From Flavobacterium sp. 9R (GTDB lineage: Bacteria > Bacteroidota > Bacteroidia > Flavobacteriales > Flavobacteriaceae): a DNA stretch of 64,000 nucleotides. The notes under the pieces are model-generated. The model was given only the letters and a program-made list of their open reading frames with translations. It had not been told where the DNA came from and did not search any database. The stretch lies in assembly GCF_902506345.1 (NCBI RefSeq), contig NZ_LR733413.1, forward strand, positions 3,111,198 through 3,175,197, in the 5' to 3' direction. Below are positions 18,483 to 25,939 of this stretch, in pieces (position 1 is the stretch's first letter; every line of letters starts with the position of its first letter). The translations under genes were made by a program, and so were the position numbers.

Positions 18483-19013
18483 AACGGTAAGAGTTTGGTT
18501 TATAGTGAAATAGTAATGTGTTATTTTGACGCAATGTACATTTATTTTTGATTAAAAAAACACTTCGCTCAAAAAAAAGCCTCTTTTTTAGTGAAATCTA
18601 GTTTTATGTACGTAAAATTTTAAGGATTAAGAAGTTATCTAAAAAAAATATGAGAATTTATTTGGTTAAAGTGCTGCCACTTAGCTATTTTAATTTTTCA
18701 CCACATAGGAGTTTCATAGAGTTTATAGTTTTTGAAAGAAAGAAATAGACGTTTTACTATTCACATAGCCATTCCTATGTGAGAAATAGTGCTATTTCTG
18801 TTATTTTCTTCTACAAAATTTTATCTATGATTCTATGTGGTTATTTTTTTATTTTGTTTCACTTTCACCCAACAGTTATGAATTAGTGTGCATTCGTGTA
18901 ATTTGTGGTGGAAATTTTAAAAGCGATTGCTTGGCTTGAGCAGAAATTTACCGCTTTGTTTCTCAAAAAAAACTAAATTGCGCTCACAATAGCGGCGTAT
19001 TAATTTAAAGAAG
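18483..19013. promoter_or_regulatory. Divergent intergenic region between GH3 and Nudix regulator
   Basis: 531 bp, AT-rich, no gene seen. It must carry the promoters of both divergent genes, but I could not pick a TAnnTTTG box with confidence. The middle has related words in both orientations (CCACATAGGAGTTTCATAG near 18702, CACATAGCCATTCCTATGTG near 18761, TCTATGATTCTATGTGG near 18824). CACATAG...CTATGTG (18761-18780) is a 7-bp inverted repeat that could be an operator or hairpin. Otherwise nothing recognised. Confidence 0.35.
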
Positions 19014-19775
19014 ATGCAGATGTTAATGAAAATACTCGAGAATAAAGACCAATACCAACCTGGACTATCCATAGATTGTGTCATTTTTGGCTTTCATAAC
19101 AACCAACTCAAAGTGCTCTTGAACAAGACCAAATACAGCGACCAATGGGCATTGCCTGGCGGTTTTGTTCCCGTCGACGAAGATTTGGACCAAGCAGCAG
19201 TCTCTATTTTGTACGGACGAACGGGAGTCAAAGGCATCTTCCTGCGCCAGTTTGCCACCTTCGGAAAAGTGAAACGCAACCAGTCCGATTTTAGTCAAAA
19301 AGTCGTCCAATTTTATGGACTTACCCCCGAAGCCGCACAATGGTATTTGAACCGATTTGTCACCGTGGGCTATTACGCCTTGGTCGATTTCTCGCAAACC
19401 GTGCCACAATCCGAGGGCAACAAAGAAGTGGTAGAATGGATTGACCACAGCGCCGTACCCGAACTCATTTTGGACCACCGCGAAATCCTAGACACCGCCT
19501 TAGCCACACTCCGCACCGAGCTCAATTTGATGCCCGTAGGCTACAACCTGCTGCCCGAAAAATTCACCATACCCGAGTTGCAAAAACTCTACGAAACCAT
19601 ACTAGGACGCCAGCTCGACCGCCGCAATTTCCTCCGAAAAATCACGGCCATAGGCATCCTCATCAAACTCGACGAAAAGAAAAGCAACGTCGCACACAAG
19701 GCGCCCAACTTGTACCGTTTTGACAAAGAACGCTACGAAGAGGTCGTAAAAAACGGCCTCACCCAAGGCTGGTAA
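19014..19775 (+). CDS. Nudix-fold transcriptional regulator (NrtR/AraR-like)
   Basis: 253 aa. Residues about 15-160 are a Nudix domain (SIDCVIFGF, WALPGGFV). The Nudix box is degenerate: after GGFVPVDEDLDQAA the expected REUxEExG reads SILYGRTG, so the metal-binding Glu residues are gone and hydrolysis is unlikely. Residues about 170-253 are a winged-helix domain (FTIPELQKLYETILGRQLDRRNF-type helix, then LYRFDKERYEE). This architecture defines the NrtR/AraR group of sugar and NAD regulators, in which the Nudix domain senses a ligand. Divergent placement suggests control of the GH3 gene or the PUL. Codon and base usage is visibly richer in G+C than in the neighbouring genes. Start choice among three near ATGs (19014, 19020, 19026) is uncertain. 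Confidence 0.82.
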   Translation: MQMLMKILENKDQYQPGLSIDCVIFGFHNNQLKVLLNKTKYSDQWALPGGFVPVDEDLDQAAVSILYGRTGVKGIFLRQFATFGKVKRNQSDFSQKVVQFYGLTPEAAQWYLNRFVTVGYYALVDFSQTVPQSEGNKEVVEWIDHSAVPELILDHREILDTALATLRTELNLMPVGYNLLPEKFTIPELQKLYETILGRQLDRRNFLRKITAIGILIKLDEKKSNVAHKAPNLYRFDKERYEEVVKNGLTQGW

Positions 19776-20147
19776 TTTTACTAGCTTTTTGTTTTGGGCA
19801 TACCCCCGAGCTACACAACCCCGCAAACCACAACACCCTGCTCCTCGGGGTCGGGCTATCCATTATATCTTTGCTGGCTAAAAGAACCGCCAGCAAAGGA
19901 TGCCATTCCTATCCCTTATGCGAAGGTAGAAGACGGGATTTGGGATTTGGGATTTTGCAGACTGCACAGCATTCTTACAGAAAAATTTTATATTTTTAGA
20001 GGAAAAAGGAATATATTTGGGAGACGATATAACGAAATCAACCTTCAACTATCTACCCAATAATGAATGTAACGAAGTTACTTTGTATTTACTATGAACT
20101 AGTTAGTGATAATTTTATAAGATAAGCAGTTTAAACAAGAACAATAA
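19776..20147. other. Intergenic region with hairpin element
   Basis: 372 bp without a gene. It holds a perfect 10-bp hairpin (see 19869-19898) set in GC-rich sequence (CGGGCTATCC upstream, ATGCCATTCCTATCCC downstream), then a GGGATTT word repeated three times near 19936. The last 150 bp are AT-rich and may carry the promoter of the next gene. Confidence 0.5.
19869..19898. repeat. Hairpin CTTTGCTGGC / GCCAGCAAAG
   Basis: Perfect 10-bp arms with a 10-nt loop. The flanks (CGGGCTATCC... and ...GGATGCCATTCCTATCCC) resemble an intergenic element I associate from memory with many Flavobacterium genomes, in which flanks are conserved and the stem sequence varies. The resemblance is unverified. No T-tract follows, so it is a poor terminator. 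Confidence 0.5.
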
Positions 20148-20729
20148 ATGGACAGCATTTTTCTGATAATAATTTTAATTTTAGTAGTTCTGATTCCTTC
20201 GGCTTTTTGTATTTGGTTAGTGTATATTTTATATTCAATCCCAGCCAAAAGCGGACAAAAGAAACTTGGAATATTTCTTTCTTCAATAGTTGGATTATTT
20301 TTTATTTATATAGCTGTGAGTATGATATTTGAAGATGAATTGTTTTCAAAAAATCAAGCCGAAAATTTATTAGCTGAACAAAATATTACTTTGAATAATG
20401 ATTTTGAACTTCTCGAAAATAAATCAATGTCTGCAATTGGCGATTACTACCATACGTTTACTTTAAAAATTACTGCGGAAGATAAGATAAAGATAATTAA
20501 CGAAATTAGAAATTCTAAAAACTTCAATCTTGATCCTAAAATCGAGAATTATTTCGACAATCAAGAAGATTATTACAATGGTCCTAAAAGAATTAAAAAT
20601 TATGAAACTGAAAAACAATTTATAAGAGAACTTTTTGAACCGAAAGGAAAAGGATATGTCCCAACTTGGAGGAAAATTGAAGTTGACAAAAACGAAAACA
20701 CACTAACATTTGAAGATATTGACGAATAA
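20148..20729 (+). CDS. Hypothetical membrane protein, two N-terminal helices
   Basis: 193 aa, family not recognised. Residues about 4-30 and 41-62 are hydrophobic helices with a short basic loop (AKSGQKK). The remaining 130 residues are soluble, charged and rich in Lys, Glu and Asn (TFTLKITAEDKIKIINEIRNSKNF, then YYNGPKRIKNYETEKQF). The AT-rich composition and run of REP-like repeats immediately after the stop place it in the variable part of the window. It is probably membrane-anchored with a soluble domain. No function can be assigned. Confidence 0.65.
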   Translation: MDSIFLIIILILVVLIPSAFCIWLVYILYSIPAKSGQKKLGIFLSSIVGLFFIYIAVSMIFEDELFSKNQAENLLAEQNITLNNDFELLENKSMSAIGDYYHTFTLKITAEDKIKIINEIRNSKNFNLDPKIENYFDNQEDYYNGPKRIKNYETEKQFIRELFEPKGKGYVPTWRKIEVDKNENTLTFEDIDE

Positions 20730-20734
20730 AAAAA

Positions 20735-20783
20735 ACCGCTACACAAAGTGTCGTTACCAATAAATAAATTTGTTGTCTTTAGA
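20735..20783 (+). repeat. REP-like repeat, partial diverged copy
   Basis: It begins AACCGCTACACAAAGTG and continues with AATAAATAAATTTGTTGTC. It matches the first two thirds of the repeat at 20784 but lacks the hairpin half. Confidence 0.6.
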
Positions 20784-20845
20784 CCCCGCTCTACAAAGAG
20801 TTCTTATTAATAAATAAAATTTGTCGTTAAGGCTGCGCGAATGTC
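20784..20845 (+). repeat. REP-like repeat, tandem copy 1
   Basis: 62 bp, starting CCCCGCTCTACAAAG and ending TTAAGGCTGCGCGAATGTC. It is followed head-to-tail by a second copy. It carries only the left arm (GCGCGAA) of the hairpin seen in complete copies. Confidence 0.8.
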
Positions 20846-20916
20846 CCCGCTCTACAAAGTGTTCTTAGTAATAGATAAATTTGTCGTTAAGGCTGCGCGA
20901 ATGTCTCTGACTTCGC
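20846..20916 (+). repeat. REP-like repeat, tandem copy 2
   Basis: Same sequence as copy 1 with few changes, extended by TCTGACTTCGC, so that a hairpin GCGAA / TTCGC can form. It is nearly identical over its shared length to the copies at 22286, 22336 and (inverted) 23312 that flank the RAYT gene. Confidence 0.85.
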
Positions 20917-20978
20917 CCCGCTGTAGTTCCAGAATTTTAGCCTTCATTTTAATTACCATTATACAAAAAATACAACTT

Positions 20979-21458
20979 ATGAATCAATTTTCGTTTGAGA
21001 AAAAACAATTAAAACTTAAAGTTGCAAAATCACCTATTTTAGTTCGTCTCATTTTATTTATAATTACATTTCTTTGCTTTGTACTTCCTCTATTCGGAAT
21101 AGTTTTGAATATTATTGAGGGAAACGGAATAAAGTTCGGAGGAATTTTAGCATTTGGAGTGTTTTCATTTATAGGTTTTTTTATGTTACGCATCAGTTTG
21201 TGGAATAGCTTTGGTGAAGAAATAATTCAATTTAATGATGACCAAATAGAATATGTCGCTGACTATCGTTGGTTTAAAGATGGGAAAAGAACTCTTGATA
21301 AAGATTTAATGATGTATTCAATTAAACCGATTGGATATGAAGATGACAATAAAGGAATTCTTGTAATTTCGAATGGAAATTCGAAAATTGAATCAGTTGT
21401 AAAAATGCAAAATAAAAACCTTGAAGAACTAATCGAATTATTACAAAACGCCGGCTAA
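20979..21458 (+). CDS. Hypothetical membrane protein, possible PH-like domain
   Basis: 159 aa from the ATG at 20979. The frame stays open upstream to 20841, but that part reads through the REP-like repeat and is not likely coding. Two helices (about 22-46 and 53-74) follow a short basic N-terminus. The C-terminal 80 residues alternate short strands (EIIQFNDDQIEYVADYRWFKDG, GILVISNG, KIESVVKM) and end in an amphipathic helix, a layout like bacterial PH domains. The family is not recognised and no role is proposed. It lies between repeats in the variable region. Confidence 0.6.
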   Translation: MNQFSFEKKQLKLKVAKSPILVRLILFIITFLCFVLPLFGIVLNIIEGNGIKFGGILAFGVFSFIGFFMLRISLWNSFGEEIIQFNDDQIEYVADYRWFKDGKRTLDKDLMMYSIKPIGYEDDNKGILVISNGNSKIESVVKMQNKNLEELIELLQNAG

Positions 21459-21633
21459 CAGCATTACCACGGATTTGGGCAATTAGCTAAATGGGAAGTT
21501 GCTTTTATATTTAGGTCCCGAAGCTTCGCGATGGAAATCCGAATAATGACTTAATTTGGTTTTAAACCACTGCAGTACAAGAAAGTTGGTATACATCTAA
21601 AAAAAAATCAAAAAGAAAAATATATTAAATAGA

Positions 21634-22284
21634 ATGAAGAAAATATTATTTTTAATAATCTTAAGTCAATGGAGTTGCAAATCCCAAACAAATTGTCCAG
21701 AAGGGATTAATTTATTGCCGATGTATGGAGAAGTAAAAAAATGTGAACAGCAAATTGAATTAGACAATGAATTTATTTTAGAATCAGAAAAACAATTCAA
21801 AGACAGAAAAGAAGCATCCAAATACTATGTGTCTAAAGGTTGGGAATATTTCTATAAAGATGATAATGATACATCTATGAAGCGATTTAATCAGGCTTGG
21901 CTTTTAGATAAAACAAATTCAGAAGTGTATTGGGGTTTTGGTAACTTACTAGGTAGAAAAAACGAATTCGAAAAATCTGTTAAATATTTTCAGAAATCAA
22001 TTGATTTAGAACCGAACAACGCTAATGTTTACGAATGTATATCCACTAGTTATGGCCAAATATTTTTTAAAACAAAAGATATTAGATATTTAAACCTAAC
22101 AATTGAGAACTTAAAAAAAGCAATAAAGATAGAACCAAAAAATGGAAGAGCTTTGGGACAATTAGCAGGCTCGTATGCTTATTTAAAACAAAAAGACAGT
22201 TTGGTAAAATACATAAAAAAGACAGATGAAATAGACCCAAAATTTGTTAATCCTAAAGTAAGGGAAATCGCGAAAAAGAAATAA
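21634..22284 (+). CDS. TPR-repeat lipoprotein or exported protein
   Basis: 216 aa. A short hydrophobic N-terminus ends in QWSC (Cys15), a plausible though imperfect lipobox; otherwise it is a signal peptide. From about residue 62 the helices fit three to four tetratricopeptide repeats (KGWEYFYKDDNDTSMKRFNQAWLLDK; NLLGRKNEFEKSVKYFQKSIDLEPNN; NLTIENLKKAIKIEPKN). TPR proteins serve as protein-binding scaffolds. No partner is evident. The next base region begins a REP-like repeat two bases after the stop codon. Confidence 0.7.
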   Translation: MKKILFLIILSQWSCKSQTNCPEGINLLPMYGEVKKCEQQIELDNEFILESEKQFKDRKEASKYYVSKGWEYFYKDDNDTSMKRFNQAWLLDKTNSEVYWGFGNLLGRKNEFEKSVKYFQKSIDLEPNNANVYECISTSYGQIFFKTKDIRYLNLTIENLKKAIKIEPKNGRALGQLAGSYAYLKQKDSLVKYIKKTDEIDPKFVNPKVREIAKKK

Positions 22285-22285
22285 A

Positions 22286-22335
22286 CCCGCTCCACAAAGT
22301 CTTCTTAGTAATAGATAAATTTGTCGTTAAGGCTG
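22286..22335 (+). repeat. REP-like repeat, left copy without hairpin
   Basis: CCCGCTCCACAAAG ... TTGTCGTTAAGGCTG, directly followed by the complete copy at 22336. It abuts the TPR gene stop codon. Confidence 0.8.
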
Positions 22336-22412
22336 CCCCGCTCCGCAAAGTGTTCTAAACAATTGATAAAATTTGTCGTTAAGGCTGCGCGAATGTCTCT
22401 GACTTCGCGCTG
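22336..22412 (+). repeat. REP-like repeat, complete left copy with hairpin
   Basis: The 3' third forms the stem GCGCGAA (22387-22393) / TTCGCGC (22404-22410) around the loop TGTCTCTGAC. This is the most complete copy in plus orientation and the likely structural unit recognised by the transposase. Confidence 0.85.
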
Positions 22413-22578
22413 TTTTAAATCGTTTTGTAAACCGTAAAAGTGTAAAAGTCTCCCGACTTTTTACGTAAATATCTTTAGAATGATACACGTTTCAAAGCAT
22501 TTTATAAAACTTCAAAATAGTAATATTATAATATAGCAGTTTTTATATATTTGAATTGGAGGCAAATAAACTTGCAAG

Positions 22579-23199
22579 ATGATTCAAAAGAATACAATGA
22601 CGAAAGAAGGCTATACAATAAGAGACCAAACCTTGCCCCATTTTATAACGGCAACTGTTGTGGATTGGATTGATGTTTTTACAAGAAAAACATATAGAGA
22701 TACAGTTATCGAGTGTTTCGATTATTGTATCGCAAACAAAGGAATGGTTCTTTATGGCTATGTAATTATGAGTAACCATATCCATTTAGTTCTTCAATCC
22801 AGTGAAGGTAATCTTTCTGATTTAATACGTGATTTCAAAAAATTCATAGCTGCCAAAGTCTTAGAAAAAATACAAATAGAACCTGAAAGTAGAAGAGAAT
22901 GGATGTTAGAACGTTTTAAATTGGCAACCGAGAGTCATTCTAGAAACAAAAATTACCAATTCTGGCAATATGGCAATCATCCTGAAGAAATCTATACCAA
23001 CAAGTTTATGTGGTCGAAGTTGGATTATATTCATCTGAATCCTGTTCGGGCAGGAATTGTTGAAAAGGCATCACATTATGTTTATTCAAGTGCCAGTAAT
23101 TATGTAAACGATACGGGACTTCTTAAAATAGAAAAAGCTGATAATCCCGTTGTTGATGTATTGAATCCTAATTCTGTTACAAAAATCAATTTGTATTGA
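22579..23199 (+). CDS. REP-associated transposase (RAYT), Y1_Tnp/IS200-like family
   Basis: 206 aa. The HUH-type signature SNHIHLVLQ gives metal-binding H67 and H69. The conserved tail YIHLNPVRAGIVEKASHYVYSSASNY is diagnostic of the transposase IS200-like/RAYT group. Family members cut and rejoin single-stranded DNA at REP hairpins as domesticated single-copy enzymes. I could not place the catalytic Tyr in the helix where it is normally found (LSDLIRDFKKFIAAKV has Phe instead), a pattern I recall in other Bacteroidota members, so activity is uncertain. A later start at 22597 is possible. Flanking inverted REP-like repeats strongly support the assignment. Confidence 0.88.
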   Translation: MIQKNTMTKEGYTIRDQTLPHFITATVVDWIDVFTRKTYRDTVIECFDYCIANKGMVLYGYVIMSNHIHLVLQSSEGNLSDLIRDFKKFIAAKVLEKIQIEPESRREWMLERFKLATESHSRNKNYQFWQYGNHPEEIYTNKFMWSKLDYIHLNPVRAGIVEKASHYVYSSASNYVNDTGLLKIEKADNPVVDVLNPNSVTKINLY

Positions 23200-23257
23200 T
23201 TGTATCTCTTTGGATGTGTTGTTTTAGCAAAACAATTCATTTTCAATACGTTTTCGG

Positions 23258-23276
23258 AAAAAGTCAGGAGACTTTT
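23258..23276 (-). repeat. Inner hairpin of the RAYT locus, right side
   Basis: AAAAGTC (23259-23265) / GACTTTT (23270-23276) with a 4-nt loop. The mirrored counterpart is at 22444-22462, with shared flanks. It would also serve as a weak hairpin 60 nt after the transposase stop codon. Confidence 0.65.
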
Positions 23277-23311
23277 GACACTTGTAACGATTGCAATAGA
23301 CAATTAAGATG

Positions 23312-23384
23312 GCGCGAAGTCAGAGACATTCGCGCAGCGCAGCACGACATTATTTTGATTCATCATAATACTTTGCGGAGCTGA
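23312..23384 (-). repeat. REP-like repeat, complete right copy, inverted
   Basis: It reads GCGCGAA (23312-23318), loop, TTCGCGC (23329-23335), then a diverged middle and CTTTGCGGAGC, the reverse complement of the repeat start at 22336. The distal end coincides with the truncation point of the glycosyltransferase fragment. Confidence 0.8.
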
Positions 23385-23904
23385 GGAAGCGCCGCTACTT
23401 TTGACTTTTGGAAGTATGCCTTTTAAAAGTAAATTTGATTTGCAAGAGGCTATCATAAAACTAACCGAACAATTTAATACAAGAATAATTGTAATTAAAG
23501 GCTGGGGACTTGAGCAAACTGAAAAACTAGAGAACAATCTCAAAATCAAGGTTATTAATGCTGCACCTTATGAAAAATTATTTCCACTAACAAAAGCAAT
23601 CATTCATCACGGCGGCATTGGTACAACTGCAGAATGTTTGAGAGCGGGAAAACCCTTTTTCATTTGTCCTATTTTACATCCAATAGGTGACCAGCAATTT
23701 TGGGGACTAGTAGGATACAGAGGAAAAATAGCTGTTCGTCCAATACCAATTAGTAAAATGACCGAAGAAAAATTTATAAGAAGCGTAAGGGAATTATTGA
23801 CAAACGATGAATTATATAAAAATGCAATTGAAATGAAAAGATTAATTGAAAGTGAAAACGGTATTGAAAAAACAATTGACGAAATAGAAAAGCATAACAG
23901 TTAG
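23385..23904 (+). pseudogene. 5'-truncated GT1 (MGT-type) glycosyltransferase
   Basis: The open frame encodes about 170 residues equal to the C-terminal, nucleotide-sugar-binding half of a GT1/UDP-glycosyltransferase. It starts at the first strand of that half (LLLTFGSMPF) and has the donor-site block HHGGIGTTAECLRAGKPFFICP with the following GDQQFWG. A normal enzyme has about 220 more residues upstream with the acceptor-binding domain and catalytic His. Here upstream sequence is the inverted REP-like repeat, and no ATG precedes the fragment (the nearest start would be TTG at 23401). It is a decapitated gene cut at the repeat boundary. Confidence 0.82.
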
Positions 23905-23999
23905 TATTTCGTTGTATGAGTGGCAAGAATCTAATTGGTTCCAACGGCAAATCCGCTCAACAAGCATACTAAAAAGTAGTTTGTATTGGGTTCTCAAAG

Positions 24000-24031
24000 T
24001 TTGGAATCTGGGTTAAACCTTTTTAGATTTG
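24000..24031 (+). promoter_or_regulatory. Putative promoter of the serine hydrolase gene
   Basis: TTTG (24000-24003), a 20-bp spacer and TAGATTTG (24024-24031) fit the Bacteroidota sigma-A consensus TTTG-N19-TAnnTTTG. A start near 24038 would leave a 40-nt leader. Confidence 0.5.
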
Positions 24032-24077
24032 GAAAGTCTATATACAAAACCAACCAAATAACCCAAAATAACCTATT

Positions 24078-25145
24078 ATGAGATACTTACCACTACTTGT
24101 ACTCGCTATTTTGTTCATAGGATGTGAAAAAAGCGATGATATTCCACAAAATCCAACTACGGAAGCTTTTTATTATCCACCCACTACAGGAAGCACTTGG
24201 GAAACGAAATCCATAGCCAGTTTGGGATGGAACCAAAGCGCGGTTCAGCCCTTAAAAGATTATTTGGCAGATAAACATACTAAATCCTTTATGATTCTAG
24301 TCAATGGGCGAATCGTGATGGAAGAATACTTCAACGGACACACCGCAGCGGCAACTTGGCAATGGAATAGCGCTGGAAAGACTTTGGTGGCTACTACCAC
24401 AGGAATTGCGCAACAAGAAGGCTTGCTAAACATCAACAACAAAGCGTCTCAGTATTTAGGTACTGGATGGACAAGTGAAACATTGGATAAAGAAAATCTG
24501 ATTACGTCTAGACATTTACTAACGATGAGTTCTGGTTTGAATGACGAAAAAGAACTTGTTATAAAATCAAATTTGACCTATTTGGCCGATGCAGGCACAA
24601 GATGGTCGTATCATAATGTGTTTCAGAAGTTGATGGATGTAGTGGCTGCGGCAAGTAAACAAGACTTTGAAGTGTATTTCAATAGCAAGTTGAAAAACAA
24701 AATAGGAATGGATGGTTTCTGGAACTATGGCCCTATTTTTACGATTTACAATAGTTCTACCAGAAGTATGGCTCGATTTGGACTTTTGGCACTTAAAAAC
24801 GGCAAATGGAATAATGAGCAAATTATTAATGAAGCTTTTTTTAAGGAAAGTATCAGTACGTCACAAACGATTAATCCTTCTTATGGTTATTTGTGGTGGT
24901 TGAATGGAAAATCGAAGTATATGGTTCCAGGTGGGCAAACAGTTTATCAAGGGGCTTTGGTACCTAATGCCCCTGCTGATATGTATTCAGCAATGGGAGC
25001 AGAGGACCAACGTATTTATGTGATTCCGAGTAAGAATATGGTGGTGATACGAATGGGTGACGCTTCGGATCCTGCGAATCCTAATTTTGCACTTTCTGGT
25101 TTTGATACGGCACTTTGGGATAAAATAAATGCGGTGATAAAGTAA
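24078..25145 (+). CDS. Serine hydrolase lipoprotein, class C beta-lactamase fold
   Basis: 355 aa. Lipobox FIGC (Cys16) followed by EKSDD, matching the Bacteroidota surface-export signal (Cys then acidic residues). The beta-lactamase/esterase (PF00144-type) fold shows nucleophile S98 and K101 in NSAGK (SxxK) and Y178-x-N180 in SYHN. The third motif (KTG/HxG) is not obvious, although GAED near the C-terminus lies in the right place. Family members are esterases, D-aminopeptidases, PBP-like enzymes or beta-lactamases. The substrate is unknown, and a true beta-lactamase is less likely given the length and motif set. It has its own promoter-like box and a strong terminator, so it is monocistronic. 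Confidence 0.82.
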   Translation: MRYLPLLVLAILFIGCEKSDDIPQNPTTEAFYYPPTTGSTWETKSIASLGWNQSAVQPLKDYLADKHTKSFMILVNGRIVMEEYFNGHTAAATWQWNSAGKTLVATTTGIAQQEGLLNINNKASQYLGTGWTSETLDKENLITSRHLLTMSSGLNDEKELVIKSNLTYLADAGTRWSYHNVFQKLMDVVAAASKQDFEVYFNSKLKNKIGMDGFWNYGPIFTIYNSSTRSMARFGLLALKNGKWNNEQIINEAFFKESISTSQTINPSYGYLWWLNGKSKYMVPGGQTVYQGALVPNAPADMYSAMGAEDQRIYVIPSKNMVVIRMGDASDPANPNFALSGFDTALWDKINAVIK

Positions 25146-25163
25146 TTTTTAATCCTACTTCAT

Positions 25164-25202
25164 AAGCGACAACAAATCTTGGTTTTGTTGTCGCTTTTTT
25201 TT
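25164..25202 (+). terminator. Terminator after the serine hydrolase
   Basis: The perfect 13-bp stem AAGCGACAACAAA / TTTGTTGTCGCTT with a 7-nt loop runs into a T-tract. Confidence 0.9.
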
Positions 25203-25283
25203 TGGTTGTATCCGAAAAGAAAACCCTGTCAATCTCTAGCCCCGATTACTATGATATATACAAACTAAAAATTTATTTATTTT

Positions 25284-25412
25284 TTAGTTTAAAAAAAAGA
25301 CATAACAAGCCTTCGAATAAGAATTACACGAAGGTTTGTTGTGCCTTTCATAAGTTATTTTTTTGGTTTGCTTTAAAAGTAAATTCAAATCAAACTCATG
25401 CCTTAATTCCAT
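25284..25412 (-). pseudogene. IS3-family transposase orfB, 5' remnant
   Basis: It starts TAATG, overlapping the orfA stop by one base, as in many IS3 elements. The frame reads MELRHEFDLNLLLK, which matches the start of OrfB (ELRxxFxLxxLLK). The next 28 codons are unrelated and end at 25284. The integrase catalytic domain (DDE, about 260 residues) is completely missing. The junction runs into a terminator hairpin, as if a deletion joined the IS to the tail of an unrelated gene. Confidence 0.75.
25291..25345 (-). terminator. Terminator hairpin downstream of the IS remnant
   Basis: On the minus strand AACAAACCTTCG pairs with CGAAGGCTTGTT (one mismatch) around a 13-nt loop and is followed by eight T. 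It probably belonged to the gene that was deleted together with orfB. Confidence 0.7.
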
Positions 25413-25939
25413 TATGGCTTGCGCTTTCTGGCTTTCTCTTCTGCTTGAATTAAGGCTTGCAACTTTTTTAGCAATTCGTTCTCACAACGTAATGCTTCAT
25501 TCTCTAATAGAAGTTCTTCTTCTCTGGTTAAGGGCTTGTCTGATTTTCGCTTTTTTCTTTTATTGGTGTCCATAAATGTTGGTCTGCCTCTAGTTTTTGG
25601 TTGTAAGCCTACTAAACCAAAAGTAGTGAAATCCTTCTTCCATTTAACAATAATACTAGTGTCAGGTATATTAAACTTAACACTGGCAGCTCTCAAAGAC
25701 AATGAGTTGTTATCAATTGCTTTTAATACTTTCAATTTAAAAGCAACCGAATAACTTTGGTTTTTTCTTGGCAGCAAACCAATACTGCCATATTGCTTAT
25801 AAAATCGAACCCATTTACGAATGTTAGACTCATTTAGACCTTTTTGTTTAGAAACATAATTGCACGAATAATGTTTTTCTAATACTAATTTTACGCATTC
25901 AAGTTTAAATGAAGCATCATATCTGACTTTTCTTTCCAT
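25412..25939 (-). CDS. IS3-family transposase OrfA (IS150 group)
   Basis: 175 aa, a typical IS150-type OrfA. It has two helix-turn-helix units: residues about 5-50 (RYDASFKLECVKLVLE, SNIRKWVRFYKQYG) and about 60-112 (FKLKVLKAIDNNSLSLRAASVKFNIPDTSIIVKWKKDF). A basic linker (NKRKKRKSDKP) and a C-terminal leucine-zipper-like coiled coil (EELLLENEALRCENELLKKLQAL) complete it. OrfA binds the IS ends and normally fuses to OrfB by frameshift. Since orfB is truncated, the product cannot transpose the element alone, but it could still bind matching IS ends and act as a repressor. Confidence 0.9.
   Translation of the reverse strand: MERKVRYDASFKLECVKLVLEKHYSCNYVSKQKGLNESNIRKWVRFYKQYGSIGLLPRKNQSYSVAFKLKVLKAIDNNSLSLRAASVKFNIPDTSIIVKWKKDFTTFGLVGLQPKTRGRPTFMDTNKRKKRKSDKPLTREEELLLENEALRCENELLKKLQALIQAEEKARKRKP

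Larger units (their letters stand above)
22286..23384 (+). mobile_element. RAYT locus bounded by inverted REP-like repeats
   Basis: The transposase gene at 22579-23199 is bracketed by direct-orientation repeats at 22286-22412 on the left and an inverted copy at 23312-23384 on the right. Inside these lies a second pair of small hairpins, AAAAGTC-TCCC-GACTTTT (22444) and AAAAGTC-AGGA-GACTTTT (23258), set in sequence that also matches in inverted orientation (AAGTGT, AAAGTCTCC). The arrangement is that of a 'REPtron', a RAYT gene flanked by its own REP sequences. Confidence 0.75.

Noticed and set aside
19794..20063. 89-codon open frame after the Nudix regulator
   Set aside because: It reads through the hairpin element and GGGATTT repeats and resembles no protein.
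20841..20978. N-terminal extension of the membrane protein at 20979
   Set aside because: These 46 codons are the translated REP-like repeat; the ATG at 20979 begins the hydrophobic protein proper.
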